The notes beneath the pieces were generated by a model that was given only the letters and a program-made list of their open reading frames with translations, had not been told where the DNA came from and ran no database searches. This document shows, one piece after another, positions 7,270 through 15,067 of a DNA stretch of 64,000 nt. This DNA is from LC029 sp036676475 (lineage in GTDB: Bacteria; Bacillota; Bacilli; Aneurinibacillales; RAOX-1), in assembly GCA_036676475.1 (NCBI GenBank), contig JAKFCU010000028.1:6420-70419 (forward strand). The letters run 5' to 3'. Each line of letters opens with the position of its first letter. Positions within the stretch are counted from its first letter, which is position 1. The translations under genes and the position numbers were made by a program.

Positions 7270-7752
7270 ATGAATGTTAAACGAGGTTCAACCACTTTCT
7301 TAAAGGTAATTATTTTTCTGACTGGAATTGCATTGCTTGCCGTGTGTATATTTTTGTTGCCTGAAGCAGCCAGAAGAGACGCGATAGAGCGTCCGGGTGA
7401 TTATTCGCTATATCCACTTTTGGTATGTGCATATGGAATATGTATTACATTTTCTGTAGCGTTGTATCAAGTATTTAAACTTTTAACCTATATCGAAAAG
7501 AACAATGCTTTCTCTGAGTTATCTCTTCAATCTTTGAAGGTAATAAAAAAATGCGCTTTTACTGTCATTTTCTTCATTTTGTTAGCAATAGTTTATTTAA
7601 GGGTGCGTGCTCAATTCACAGGTGATGATGCAGCAGGTCCAATATCACTAGGTCTAATGGGCATTTTGGCAACAAGTATCATCGCAGCCATTGTGGACGT
7701 ACTTCAAAAGCCATTAAAAAATATCCTAGAATTAAAACCAGAAAATGATTAA
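7270..7752 (+). CDS. DUF2975-like integral membrane protein (cargo)
   Basis: The protein has 160 residues with four predicted membrane segments at about 10-30, 45-65, 95-115 and 130-150, and short loops. The arrangement, with FKLLTYIEKNNAFSE between segments two and three, matches DUF2975 proteins. In Firmicutes these are usually followed by a small Cro/C1-type regulator; none is found here in the next 200 bases. Function is unknown. GAGGTG precedes the ATG. It lies inside the inverted repeats and is therefore cargo or captured DNA. Confidence 0.7.
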   Translation: MNVKRGSTTFLKVIIFLTGIALLAVCIFLLPEAARRDAIERPGDYSLYPLLVCAYGICITFSVALYQVFKLLTYIEKNNAFSELSLQSLKVIKKCAFTVIFFILLAIVYLRVRAQFTGDDAAGPISLGLMGILATSIIAAIVDVLQKPLKNILELKPEND

Positions 7753-7871
7753 CGATTTGATATAGATTTAATTAGTGGGTGATATTTTGGAGTACAAAAG
7801 TGACGAAGACACTTAATAAAAACAGACAACAACTTTCTTCAACCAACGGGATTAGATAGTGAAATTAAGAT

Positions 7872-7898
7872 GAAGGGATAGCGATTCGCTATCCCTTC
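7872..7898. terminator. Perfect 13-bp hairpin after the DUF2975-like gene
   Basis: GAAGGGATAGCGA and TCGCTATCCCTTC pair perfectly around one base. The T-tract is weak, so termination is likely but not certain. Confidence 0.55.
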
Positions 7899-7974
7899 TC
7901 TGCGTTTATTATTGTCATTTACTTAGAGAATTGCATTGATATTAGTGACAAAAAATGTGATGTGATTTTCAATG

Positions 7975-8000
7975 TTTGCACCTCAAAAGGGAACCCGTTA
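7975..8000 (-). repeat. Right terminal inverted repeat
   Basis: Read on the minus strand it begins TAACGGGTTCCCTTTTGAGG, matching the left end at 6123-6148. Confidence 0.8.
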
Positions 8001-8024
8001 GTAAAAATTAACATCTCTTTTTTT
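8001..8024 (+). other. Target duplication and right half of the split terminator
   Basis: GTAAAAATT (8001-8009) repeats 6114-6122. AACATCTC (8010-8017) and T7 (8018-8024) complete the interrupted terminator. Confidence 0.8.
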
Positions 8025-8052
8025 ACTAAACTGCCCATTAGCTCAGTAAGAT

Positions 8053-8102
8053 TTAAAAAAAGCTCCATCGTTGTACATATATACTATACACAACGAAAGA
8101 GC
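8053..8102 (-). terminator. Probable mtaB terminator
   Basis: On the minus strand, GCTC-ttt-CGTTGT pairs with ACAACG-atg-GAGC and is followed by T7. It lies about 110 bases beyond the mtaB stop. The two-part stem could also be a remnant of IS ends. Confidence 0.55.
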
Positions 8103-8210
8103 CCAAATTTTTCGGTAATTTATTATGTCTTAGTCTTGATTTCCTTTATTGAACTATCTATCCTCTAATAATTATAGTCTATTTAATAAAAACCAAGATA
8201 TCCTTGTGAT

Positions 8211-9545
8211 TTAAGATAGGACGACAGGATCATATTCTCTAACAAATGTACCGCGACAAAATTCAATTCCTGGTTGCTCTACACGTACACGGCATATCTT
8301 TCCAATCATATCTGGAGAGCCTTGGAAGAAAACCTTCAAATAATTATCAGAATAACCATAGATGAGCCCTTCTTCATTTGATTCCGCATAAATGCTTTCA
8401 GGGATAATATCGAGCACCTCTCCTACGAATTTTTTCGAGTACTCCAGTGAGGATTGATTAGACAATTCAATCAAGCGATGAACACGATCATTTTTCACTT
8501 CTTCTGGTACCTGGGCATCAAATTTGGCGGCAGGTGTCCCCGTTCTCTTCGAATAAGGGAATACATGCATTTCCGCAAATTGAATGTCATGAATAAATTG
8601 AAACCCATTTTCAAAAAGTGCATCCGTTTCTCCCGGGAACCCGACAATCACATCCGTAGTAATGGCAATGCCTGGCATCGCTTCACGAATTTGTTCTATC
8701 TTTCTGCGGTATTCTTCGGTGGTATATTTCCGTCTCATTCGGCGCAATACTTGATCATCGCCCGCTTGAAGCGGAATATGGAGATGACGGCACATTTTCT
8801 CCGAAGTATTCAAAACTTCCAACACATCATCGGTAATTTGACTCGCTTCAATGGAGCTGATTCGCACTCGCTGCAAACCTTCCACCTGATCCAAGTCCCT
8901 AAGAAGCTTGGCTAAGTTATACTCCTCCAAATCCTCTCCATATCCTCCGGTATGAATTCCAGTCAATACAATCTCTTTATATCCGGCGGCGACTAGCTTC
9001 TGGGCTTGCTCTATGACATTTTCCGGTTCCCGGCTTCTCATGAGTCCCCGAGCCCAAGGGATAATGCAAAATGTACAAAAGTTATTACAGCCTTCCTGGA
9101 TTTTCAGAGAGGCTCTCGTCCGGTCACTGAAATCGGGAACTTCCAATTCCTCAAACGTCCTGGTTTTCATGATATTCTTAACGGCATTAATGGGCTGGCG
9201 GTCCTGGCGGTAATGATCAATCAAATCTAACAATTGTTCTCTTCCCTGTGTGCCAAGAACGATATCCACCCCGGGAATATTGGCTACCTCAGCGGGAGCT
9301 GTTTGAGCATAACAGCCCGTCACAACCACAATCCCTTCGGGATTTCGCCTTACTGCTCTGCGAATCACTTGCCGACTCTTTTTGTCTCCTGTATTCGTTA
9401 CGGTACAAGTGTTAATGACATAAACATCAGAAGTTCCTTCAAAAGAAACTTGCTCATATCCAGCCTTTTTGAAAATTTGCCAAATGGCCTCGGTCTCATA
9501 ATGATTGACCTTGCACCCTAATGTATGAAAGGCAACAGTAGGCAT
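8211..9545 (-). CDS. mtaB: tRNA t6A37 methylthiotransferase MtaB
   Basis: The protein has 444 residues, normal length. The N-terminal MTTase domain has cysteines in TLGCKVN, INTCTVT and VTGCYAQ for one Fe-S cluster. The radical SAM motif CNNFCTFC (near 150) binds the second, and a TRAM-like domain closes the protein. It converts t6A to ms2t6A at position 37 of ANN-decoding tRNAs. GGAGGGCATGAG precedes the ATG. It follows rsmE and prmA as in Bacillus (yqeTUV order), separated from rsmE by one dispersed repeat. Confidence 0.95.
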   Translation of the reverse strand: MPTVAFHTLGCKVNHYETEAIWQIFKKAGYEQVSFEGTSDVYVINTCTVTNTGDKKSRQVIRRAVRRNPEGIVVVTGCYAQTAPAEVANIPGVDIVLGTQGREQLLDLIDHYRQDRQPINAVKNIMKTRTFEELEVPDFSDRTRASLKIQEGCNNFCTFCIIPWARGLMRSREPENVIEQAQKLVAAGYKEIVLTGIHTGGYGEDLEEYNLAKLLRDLDQVEGLQRVRISSIEASQITDDVLEVLNTSEKMCRHLHIPLQAGDDQVLRRMRRKYTTEEYRRKIEQIREAMPGIAITTDVIVGFPGETDALFENGFQFIHDIQFAEMHVFPYSKRTGTPAAKFDAQVPEEVKNDRVHRLIELSNQSSLEYSKKFVGEVLDIIPESIYAESNEEGLIYGYSDNYLKVFFQGSPDMIGKICRVRVEQPGIEFCRGTFVREYDPVVLS

Positions 9546-9564
9546 CTCATGCCCTCCTTCCTTT

Positions 9565-9614
9565 TAAGAATGCTACTGAACGTAGCTTATGCGTATAACA
9601 CTTGACTGATAAGT
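9565..9614 (+). repeat. Dispersed intergenic repeat, copy 4
   Basis: TAAGAATGCTACTGAACGTAGC forms the first hairpin. The second block is CACTTGACTGATAAGTA. It lies between mtaB and rsmE. Confidence 0.85.
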
Positions 9615-9628
9615 ATATAAAAATCGTC

Positions 9629-10390
9629 CTAGGTCGAGCCTTCTTCGAGCTGTTCGTAGTAGTAAGATAAGGCGGCTAAACCATACAATCCAGCGGTTTC
9701 CGTACGCAAAATCCGCTTCCCTAGCATAATGGGATGGAAGTTGTGCAGGGTGGCTTCTTCAATTTCCTGTTCGGAGAATCCACCCTCCGGTCCGATAGCA
9801 ATCAAGATCCGCTTGATCCCATTAGGGAATTCCCTTAATTTCGCATGTATAGTTGACGTCTTTTCATTTTCGTAAGCAATCAAAGCTAGGTCGTAATCCT
9901 TACTTCTATTCATTAATTGTTTCCACGAATGAACAGCTGAGATTTCAGGAAGGATGGATCGATGGGATTGCTCTGCGGCTTCCTTCGCAATCTTGCTCCA
10001 GCGCTCAATACGCTTTTGCTCCTTTTTGCTATCCAGTTGCACAATGGTTCTAGATGAAATGAAAGGAACAAACACATGAGCACCCAGCTCCGTTCCTTTT
10101 TGGATTACTAGCTCCATTTTATCCCCTTTTGGAAGTCCTTGGGCAATGGTGACTTGCAGAGGGAGCTCCCGGTCTTCCTTCAATTCATGGATGATCCGGC
10201 AGCCTACCTGGTCTTTCTCCATTTGCATGATTTCAGTTAAAAAGCATTGAGCTTGAGAATCACAACAAATGAGTTGATCTCCAATAGACGATCTCATTAC
10301 CTTCGTGATATGACCCACATCATCACCTGTTATGGTGATTCTAGATTGCTCCCGCTCTACAGCATTTGGCAATACAAAATATCGTTGCAT
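9629..10390 (-). CDS. rsmE: 16S rRNA (uracil-1498-N3)-methyltransferase RsmE
   Basis: The protein has 253 residues. The N-terminal PUA-like domain is followed by a SPOUT knot with the diagnostic IAIGPEGGFSEQE near 195 and LGKRILRTETA near 220. It methylates U1498 of 16S rRNA in the assembled 30S subunit. It follows prmA by 8 bases, so the two are co-transcribed, probably with the heat-shock genes upstream. Confidence 0.95.
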   Translation of the reverse strand: MQRYFVLPNAVEREQSRITITGDDVGHITKVMRSSIGDQLICCDSQAQCFLTEIMQMEKDQVGCRIIHELKEDRELPLQVTIAQGLPKGDKMELVIQKGTELGAHVFVPFISSRTIVQLDSKKEQKRIERWSKIAKEAAEQSHRSILPEISAVHSWKQLMNRSKDYDLALIAYENEKTSTIHAKLREFPNGIKRILIAIGPEGGFSEQEIEEATLHNFHPIMLGKRILRTETAGLYGLAALSYYYEQLEEGST

Positions 10391-10398
10391 GTATGCAC

Positions 10399-11334
10399 CT
10401 ACTTTTTAGCGACAATCGATACCCAATCTTCTAAAGACTGAGTTTCTACTATCTTAAATCCAACCTGAATAAGTGCTTCTTTCACTTCCTCTTCCTTTTG
10501 GGAAATAATACCTGAGGTAATGAACAGCCCTCCATCAGGCAGCAAGGCATAGGCATCATCCACAAATCGGACAATGATCTCTGCCAGGATGTTTGAAACG
10601 ATCAGGTTGGCCGGTCCGGAGATCCCTTCTAACAAATTGTTCTGCCTAATGGTTAGTTTATCCGATATTCCGTTAAGATCTGAATTCATCTTTGTGGATG
10701 TAACTGCAATATCATCCAAATCAAGGGCTAAGACAGAGCCGGCACCTAGCAGGATAGAAGCAATGCTTAATACCCCTGATCCACAACCTACATCAATCAC
10801 CTGATCATCCTGTTGGATATATTTTTCAAGCGCTCTGACACATAAAGCGGTGGTAGGATGAGTACCCGTTCCAAATGCCATCCCCGGATCTAATTCAAGT
10901 ATCATCTCGTTGTCGCTTTTTGGCGTATACTCTTCCCAAGTCGGTTTAATTGTAATCCGTTCAGTGATATGAACGGGTTTATAATATTGCTTCCATGCGG
11001 TAGCCCAATCTTCTTCCCGAACCTCAGAAAAGGTAATTTCTCCTTTTCCGACAGGAATTCCAAAGAGATGAAGATTGTTGACCGCTTGTTTAATTTCTTC
11101 AATGATTGTTCCTAAATCCAAATTCTCTTGAAGGTAAGCCTTAACGATGACTCCCTCCTTGGGATAATCTTCTGGGGAAAGTTCATAGATCTCACCATAG
11201 CTCACATCCCAATCACGCAGGAGAATTTCCGGATCTTCAATAACAACGCCGCTTGCGCCAGCTTCATGCAAAATATTAGAGACGGCTTCTACCGCTTCCT
11301 GTGTTGTATGAACACTAATTTCTGACCACTTCAT
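10399..11334 (-). CDS. prmA: Ribosomal protein L11 methyltransferase PrmA
   Basis: The protein has 311 residues from ATG 11332-11334. A GTG nine bases upstream is also open, but AAAGG sits too close to it, and MKWSEISVHTT is the usual N-terminus. The SAM-binding block VIDVGCGSGVLSIA lies near 180, after ELDPGMAFGTGTHPTT, and the catalytic-domain motif NILAEIIV follows near 250. It trimethylates ribosomal protein L11. It is located just downstream of dnaJ, the conserved Bacillus position. Confidence 0.95.
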   Translation of the reverse strand: MKWSEISVHTTQEAVEAVSNILHEAGASGVVIEDPEILLRDWDVSYGEIYELSPEDYPKEGVIVKAYLQENLDLGTIIEEIKQAVNNLHLFGIPVGKGEITFSEVREEDWATAWKQYYKPVHITERITIKPTWEEYTPKSDNEMILELDPGMAFGTGTHPTTALCVRALEKYIQQDDQVIDVGCGSGVLSIASILLGAGSVLALDLDDIAVTSTKMNSDLNGISDKLTIRQNNLLEGISGPANLIVSNILAEIIVRFVDDAYALLPDGGLFITSGIISQKEEEVKEALIQVGFKIVETQSLEDWVSIVAKK

Positions 11335-11406
11335 CCCTACCACCCTTTACTCTTTAGAGCTACCAGCTGTATATCTTCCAGCTGTTTACGTCACCCTTGT
11401 TATTCC

Positions 11407-12522
11407 CTATTCACCGCGGAAAGCACGCTTCATTTTATCAAAGAACGAAGATTCCTCTTCTGATGGCTTCAATCCGCCCATTTGGCTGAATTCCCTAAGG
11501 AGTTCCTTCTGATGATCGGTCAAATTCGTTGGGGTAACCACAACAACCCGAACATGCTGATCTCCCTGCCCGGACCTGCGCAAATGCGGAACCCCTTTTC
11601 CTCTCAGACGGAAATAAGTATCGGTTTGCGTTCCTGCAGGAATTTTCAACTTTACCTTTCCGTCCAGTGTAGGAACTTCAATTTCATCTCCCAATGCAGC
11701 TTGCGAAAAGTTAATCGGCACTTTACAGTAAATATCATTTCCATCTCGCTCAAAGAAATCGTGCTTTTTCACACGCATAACGACGTATAAATCTCCTGGA
11801 GGTCCCCCATTTACACCAGGTTCTCCTTCGCCGGGAACCCGCAACTGGGCTCCTTCATCTACTCCCGCCGGAATATTCAAATGAATTTTCCGGCGTTTTT
11901 TTACCTTTCCGACCCCACGGCACTCAGAACATTTTACCTTAATCAAAGTCCCTTTTCCACCACAAGCTGAACAAGATCTGCGATTCACCACACGTCCAAA
12001 AGGGGTGTTGGCTACTTGCTCCTGCTGCCCCGTACCCCGGCATGTTCCACAGGTTTCGGTTTTGCTGCCAGGCTCTGCACCAGAACCATGACATTTATCG
12101 CAATCCAGGTCTTTAGGAATTTCAATATCAAGCTCTTTTCCAAAAACAGCTTCTTTAAATTCCATACTTAGTGTGTATTGAAGATCCGATCCTTGACGAG
12201 GAGCATTCGGATTCCTTCTGCCCCCGCCGCCAAAAAACATGTCAAATATATCTCCAAATCCGCCTCCAAAGTCCTGACCGCCAAATCCGCCGGCATTCGG
12301 ATCGGTTCCTGCATGGCCATACTGGTCATACATCGGTCGCTTTTGGGGATCGCTTAGAATATCATAGGCTTCCTTAACTTCCTTAAATTTTTCTTCCGCA
12401 TCCTTTGCTTTATTCACATCTGGATGATATTGCCGTGCCAGCTTACGATACGCCTTTTTAATCTCTTCCTCCGATGCCCCTTTAGATAAACCGAGAACTT
12501 CATAATAGTCTCGTTTACTCAT
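11407..12522 (-). CDS. dnaJ: Co-chaperone DnaJ (Hsp40)
   Basis: The protein has 371 residues. The J domain (1-70) includes the HPD triad in RQYHPDVN. A Gly/Phe-rich linker (about 72-105) is followed by four zinc motifs, CDKCHGSG, CGTCRGTG, CSACGGKG and CSECRGVG, and then the C-terminal substrate-binding domain. It delivers unfolded clients to DnaK and stimulates its ATPase. It lies last of the heat-shock genes, 99 bases after dnaK, with a terminator-like hairpin in that gap. Confidence 0.98.
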   Translation of the reverse strand: MSKRDYYEVLGLSKGASEEEIKKAYRKLARQYHPDVNKAKDAEEKFKEVKEAYDILSDPQKRPMYDQYGHAGTDPNAGGFGGQDFGGGFGDIFDMFFGGGGRRNPNAPRQGSDLQYTLSMEFKEAVFGKELDIEIPKDLDCDKCHGSGAEPGSKTETCGTCRGTGQQEQVANTPFGRVVNRRSCSACGGKGTLIKVKCSECRGVGKVKKRRKIHLNIPAGVDEGAQLRVPGEGEPGVNGGPPGDLYVVMRVKKHDFFERDGNDIYCKVPINFSQAALGDEIEVPTLDGKVKLKIPAGTQTDTYFRLRGKGVPHLRRSGQGDQHVRVVVVTPTNLTDHQKELLREFSQMGGLKPSEEESSFFDKMKRAFRGE

Positions 12523-12564
12523 CGTCTCACACTCCCAAACCCATCAAATTTCATTCCATTATAA

Positions 12565-12607
12565 CAGGAAAAAAGTCAAAGCCAAGTATGGCCCTTGACT
12601 TTGACTT
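12565..12607 (-). terminator. Hairpin with T-tract between dnaK and dnaJ
   Basis: AAGTCAAAG and CTTTGACTT (arms 12573-12581 and 12599-12607) are perfectly complementary, with an inner AAG/CTT. T6 follows on the minus strand. It would reduce transcription into dnaJ relative to dnaK. Confidence 0.7.
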
Positions 12608-12621
12608 CCTACGGTCTTTGG

Positions 12622-14445
12622 TTACTTCTTGTCTTCGTCTACTACCGTATAATCTGCATCTACCACATTTTCCTTGCTGTTGTCAGATGCTCCAGGATTA
12701 GCTCCGGCAGCTTCCTGGGAAGCCTGCTGATAAAGCTTTACCGAAAGCTCCTGAACCACTTGGGATAATTCATCTTTTGCCGACTTGATGGCATCCAGAT
12801 CATTGCTTTGAATAGCGGTTTGCAATTTATCCTTTGCTTCGTTTGCTTTGGTTATCTCTGCTGCATCGACTTTACCTTCTAATTCCTTCAACGTTTTTTC
12901 TGTGGTGAAAATCAGTTGGTCAGCTTCGTTACGGGTTTCTACTTCTTCTTTAAGCTGTTTATCGGATTCCGCATTGGCTTCCGCTTCCTTGACCATGCGC
13001 TCGATTTCGTCGTCACTTAAGCCAGAGGATGACGTTATGGTAATCTTCTGCTCTTTACCGGTTCCCAAATCTTTTGCTTTTACGTTTACAATCCCGTTCG
13101 CATCGATGTCAAAGCTAACTTCGATTTGTGGAATTCCACGAGGAGCAGGAGGAATATCCGTAAGTTGGAAACGACCTAGCGTCTTATTGGCAGAAGCCAT
13201 GGAGCGTTCCCCTTGCAGAACGTGAATATCTACTGATGTTTGGCTATCGGCAGCAGTAGAGAATACTTGGGATTTACTCGTAGGAATAGTTGTGTTGCGG
13301 TCAATCAGCTTCGTCATCACGCCGCCTAATGTCTCAATTCCCAAGGATAAAGGAGTTACGTCCAATAATACAACGTCTTTTACATCTCCCGTTAATACCC
13401 CTGCCTGAACGGCTGCTCCCAAGGCAACCACTTCGTCCGGGTTCACTCCCTTATGCGGTTCTTGACCGACAAATTTCTTGATCGCTTCCTGAACGGCTGG
13501 GATTCGAGTAGATCCACCCACAAGTAAAACCTTGCTAATTTGACTAGGTGAAAGTCCTGCATCTTGAAGAGCTTGACGAGTAGGTCCCATCGTTCTTTCC
13601 ACTAATGGAGCAGTAAGTTCATCAAATTTCGCGCGGCTTAAATTAATTTCCAAGTGCTTAGGACCCGTTGCATCCGCTGTAATAAACGGTAAGGAAATGG
13701 TCGTAGTAAGAACGCCGGATAGATCTTTCTTAGCTTTTTCCGCTGCATCTTTCAGGCGCTGTTGAGCCATTTTATCAAGACTCAGATCAATGCCATTTTC
13801 CTTTTTGAATTCAGAGATTAAATAATCCATAATCACTTGGTCAAAGTCGTCTCCACCCAGCTTGTTATCGCCAGAGGTAGCCTTTACCTCAAAGAATCCT
13901 TCAGACAATTCCAAGATGGACACGTCAAATGTACCACCGCCAAGATCATAGACAAGGATCGTTTGATCATCAGACTTTTCAAGACCATAGGCAAGTGCCG
14001 CTGCTGTCGGTTCGTTGACAATTCGAAGAACTTCAAGTCCGGCAATTTTACCGGCATCCTTTGTTGCTTGACGCTGACTATCATTAAAATATGCTGGAAC
14101 CGTAATAACGGCTTTTTCTACTTTTTCTCCTAGATATGCTTCCGCATCTGCCTTTAATTTTTGCAGGATAATGGCTGAAATTTCTTGTGGAGTATAATCT
14201 TTTCCCTCGATATTTTCTTTATGACCTGTACCCATATATCTCTTGATGGACATAATTGTATTAGGATTGGTGATCGCTTGGCGCTTAGCCGTTTCCCCAA
14301 CAATTCGTTCTCCATTTTTGAAAGATACAACCGATGGAGTCGTGCGATTTCCCTCCGCATTGGGGATTACAATAGGCTCGCCGCCTTCCATTACCGCTAC
14401 ACAAGAGTTTGTTGTACCTAAGTCAATACCAATTACTTTACTCAT
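12622..14445 (-). CDS. dnaK: Molecular chaperone DnaK (Hsp70)
   Basis: The protein has 607 residues, normal for Firmicutes. The nucleotide-binding domain shows GIDLGTTNSCVAV at the start, VYDLGGGTFDVS near 170 and LLVGGSTRIPAV near 310. The DVTPLSLG linker precedes the substrate-binding domain and helical lid, and the protein ends VVDEDKK. It binds extended hydrophobic peptides in an ATP cycle with DnaJ and GrpE. It lies 52 bases after grpE in the CIRCE-controlled operon. Confidence 0.98.
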   Translation of the reverse strand: MSKVIGIDLGTTNSCVAVMEGGEPIVIPNAEGNRTTPSVVSFKNGERIVGETAKRQAITNPNTIMSIKRYMGTGHKENIEGKDYTPQEISAIILQKLKADAEAYLGEKVEKAVITVPAYFNDSQRQATKDAGKIAGLEVLRIVNEPTAAALAYGLEKSDDQTILVYDLGGGTFDVSILELSEGFFEVKATSGDNKLGGDDFDQVIMDYLISEFKKENGIDLSLDKMAQQRLKDAAEKAKKDLSGVLTTTISLPFITADATGPKHLEINLSRAKFDELTAPLVERTMGPTRQALQDAGLSPSQISKVLLVGGSTRIPAVQEAIKKFVGQEPHKGVNPDEVVALGAAVQAGVLTGDVKDVVLLDVTPLSLGIETLGGVMTKLIDRNTTIPTSKSQVFSTAADSQTSVDIHVLQGERSMASANKTLGRFQLTDIPPAPRGIPQIEVSFDIDANGIVNVKAKDLGTGKEQKITITSSSGLSDDEIERMVKEAEANAESDKQLKEEVETRNEADQLIFTTEKTLKELEGKVDAAEITKANEAKDKLQTAIQSNDLDAIKSAKDELSQVVQELSVKLYQQASQEAAGANPGASDNSKENVVDADYTVVDEDKK

Positions 14446-14497
14446 CGTGATACTCCCTCCTAAATTACCTCATAGTTTAATTGTTCTATTCTTTTCC

Positions 14498-15055
14498 TTA
14501 AGAGCTTACTTTTACCATGGAAGGACGAATTACACGGTCCTTCAGCACATACCCTTTTTGCAGCTCTTGAATGACGACCCCGGATTCATGATCAGCACTT
14601 TCTTCTTGCATAACTGCTTGGTGGTACTGCGGATCAAATGGCTGGCCTTCTGCTCCAATCTCTTGCAAACCTTCCTGTTCCAAAATCTGCTTCATTTGGC
14701 GGAATACCATATCCACCCCTTTCAGCAAGGACTCGGCCTGGTCTGAACCTTGACCCGCCGCAAGTGCCCGTTCGAGATTATCAACAGCTGGCAACAACGA
14801 CTCAATTAAAGGCTGTGATGCATACTTCAATAAATCTTCTTTTTCTTTTCTCGTTCTTTTGCGGAAATTATCAAAATCCGCCTGAACTCTTAAATAGCGA
14901 TTATAATTCTCTTCCACTTCTAGTTTTAGCAAAGCGAGGGGATCAAGCTGTTCACCTTCATCTGCCAGTGCAGACTGATGGGATTCCTCCTGGTCAGCCG
15001 CATTCGCTTCAACTTCCAAATTTTCTTGCTCAACCTGATTTTTTTCATCAGCCAT
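14498..15055 (-). CDS. grpE: Nucleotide exchange factor GrpE
   Basis: The protein has 185 residues from ATG 15053-15055. A TTG three codons upstream is possible but sits directly on the AGGAG. An acidic, disordered N-terminus (about 1-45) leads to a long coiled coil and the C-terminal beta domain, with YHQAVMQEE and a GYVLKDRVIRPSMV ending typical of GrpE. It releases ADP from DnaK. It starts 12 bases after the chaperonin gene. Confidence 0.97.
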   Translation of the reverse strand: MADEKNQVEQENLEVEANAADQEESHQSALADEGEQLDPLALLKLEVEENYNRYLRVQADFDNFRKRTRKEKEDLLKYASQPLIESLLPAVDNLERALAAGQGSDQAESLLKGVDMVFRQMKQILEQEGLQEIGAEGQPFDPQYHQAVMQEESADHESGVVIQELQKGYVLKDRVIRPSMVKVSS

Positions 15056-15067
15056 GACTCTCAACTC

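Larger units (their letters stand above)
6123..8000. mobile_element. Degenerate transposable element with 9-bp target duplication
   Basis: The 1,878-bp unit is bounded by inverted repeats that both begin TAACGGGTTC and continue CTTTTGAGGTGCAAA, with one mismatch in 26 positions and weaker similarity for about 25 more. GTAAAAATT is duplicated directly outside each end. Inside are two overlapping genes that look like a decayed transposition module and one cargo membrane protein. No complete transposase is visible, so the element is probably no longer autonomous. I cannot assign an IS family. Confidence 0.75.

Noticed and set aside
7962..8168. 68-codon plus-strand frame across the right end of the transposable element
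   Set aside because: It runs through the inverted repeat, target duplication and terminator, so coding is very unlikely.
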